Positions 63,547-64,000 of a stretch of 64,000 nucleotides of DNA are shown piece by piece. Numbering within the stretch: position 1 is the first letter of the stretch; the number at the start of each line of letters is the position of its first letter. The DNA comes from CAWAHD01 sp963781785. GTDB taxonomy: Bacteria > Planctomycetota > Planctomycetia > Isosphaerales > Isosphaeraceae. A program made the position numbers and the translations under genes. Below the pieces are notes generated by a model. The model had not been told where the DNA came from. It was given only the letters and a program-made list of their open reading frames with translations, and ran no database searches. The DNA is taken from contig CAWAHD010000002.1 in NCBI GenBank assembly GCA_963781785.1, forward strand, positions 186,001 to 250,000, written 5' to 3'.

Positions 63547-64000
63547 TCACGATGACACGAAAGGATTCAAGGCGAGGTTCGTCCGCTCCAGATCGACGAC
63601 CCTCAACGTGTGATCGATAGCGAAACGACCGAGCAACTCCATCACTCCATGCTGCCGCTCCAGGTTGCGCTCTTCGGTATAAATCGGATGGATTCCGTAG
63701 AACATGATTGACCGCCCATCGTCGACTTGCAAACGGCCGTGAGGCGACAGGTCCTCCAGCGCCAGGAGGCAACTGAGGAGCGTGGTCGGGGCCAACGGCG
63801 CGGGAGGCTCACCGTTGGGGAAAATCGCGTAAGGGCCCCGCAGCCACGAGTGCTCCTCGAACGGATACGCGGCGATTCGACGCAGCCAGTCATAGGGCCA
63901 CGCGGTGGCCTCCCGAGCCAGTGCCTCTGGCGACGTCGGCCAGTCTGGCGGCAACTGCATGAAGAGCTCTGCGAATCGGAATTCCTCTTGACCTTCCGGG
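63547..64000 (-). CDS. suppressor of fused (SUFU)-like domain protein, partial
   Basis: The C-terminal 150 residues are in the window and the frame stays open to the right edge (EGQEEFRFAELFMQLPPDWP), so the gene starts outside. The sequence fits bacterial SUFU-domain proteins: WPYDWLRRIAAYPFE, a SIMFYGIHPIYTEERNLERQ segment, and VVDLERTNLAL at the end. In bacteria such domains often appear as immunity-type proteins of toxin systems; whether that holds here cannot be told. Confidence 0.65.
   Translation of the reverse strand, partial: PEGQEEFRFAELFMQLPPDWPTSPEALAREATAWPYDWLRRIAAYPFEEHSWLRGPYAIFPNGEPPAPLAPTTLLSCLLALEDLSPHGRLQVDDGRSIMFYGIHPIYTEERNLERQHGVMELLGRFAIDHTLRVVDLERTNLALNPFVSS

Overview
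The window looks like a chromosomal segment from a high-GC planctomycete, most likely of the Isosphaeraceae/Gemmataceae type. The evidence is gene content: paired DUF1549/DUF1553 cytochrome and DUF1501 genes, a Ser/Thr kinase fused to WD40 repeats with an ECF sigma remnant in front of it, TAT-type leaders, a CheB-CheR-PAS fusion, a coproheme decarboxylase, a VIT/VWA protein and many palindromic intergenic repeats. The assignment is inferred from gene families, not from a marker gene.

Layout. 0-4.3 kb: an SDR gene (cut by the left edge) divergent from a TetR regulator, an integrase remnant beside a tmRNA/tRNA 3'-end-like sequence, a planctomycete hypothetical gene and a 31-bp palindromic tandem array. 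5-15.5 kb: core genes, namely a JAMM peptidase and cysteine synthase, an exported cyclase, the giant kinase, coproheme decarboxylase, an alkyltransferase-like protein, Maf and tRNA-Arg(CCG). 15.5-33 kb: an accessory region entered at the tRNA. It holds a broken integrase, an IS66-type and an IS21-type element, gene remnants, small membrane proteins, an alarmone hydrolase-like HD protein, an exported serine hydrolase, a TAXI-type binding protein, an orphan Hcp, and long gene-free stretches with hairpins and short-period repeats. 33-64 kb: mostly envelope and catabolic genes (ABC-2 permease, thioredoxin-domain protein, VWA protein, haem/copper monooxygenase-like protein, M28 peptidase, PHP-type hydrolase), a sensory block (two histidine kinases, one NarL-type regulator, one CheB-CheR-PAS protein), then PIG-L deacetylase, DUF1501, desaturase, GH32, DUF1501 plus DUF1549/1553, and a SUFU-like gene cut by the right edge.

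How the genes work together. The CysK/JAMM pair suggests sulfur or cysteine metabolism of the Mec+ type. The CheB-CheR-PAS, NarL-type kinase and response regulator genes are packed within a few bases of each other and read as one signalling operon. The DUF1549/1553, DUF1501 and GH32 genes lie on one strand and probably serve extracellular polysaccharide use.

A caution for all readings: at least nine otherwise conserved genes carry exactly one single-base frameshift, several in short G or C runs. This pattern is as compatible with consensus errors in the assembly as with real gene decay. These genes are annotated over their full span with the break position stated.
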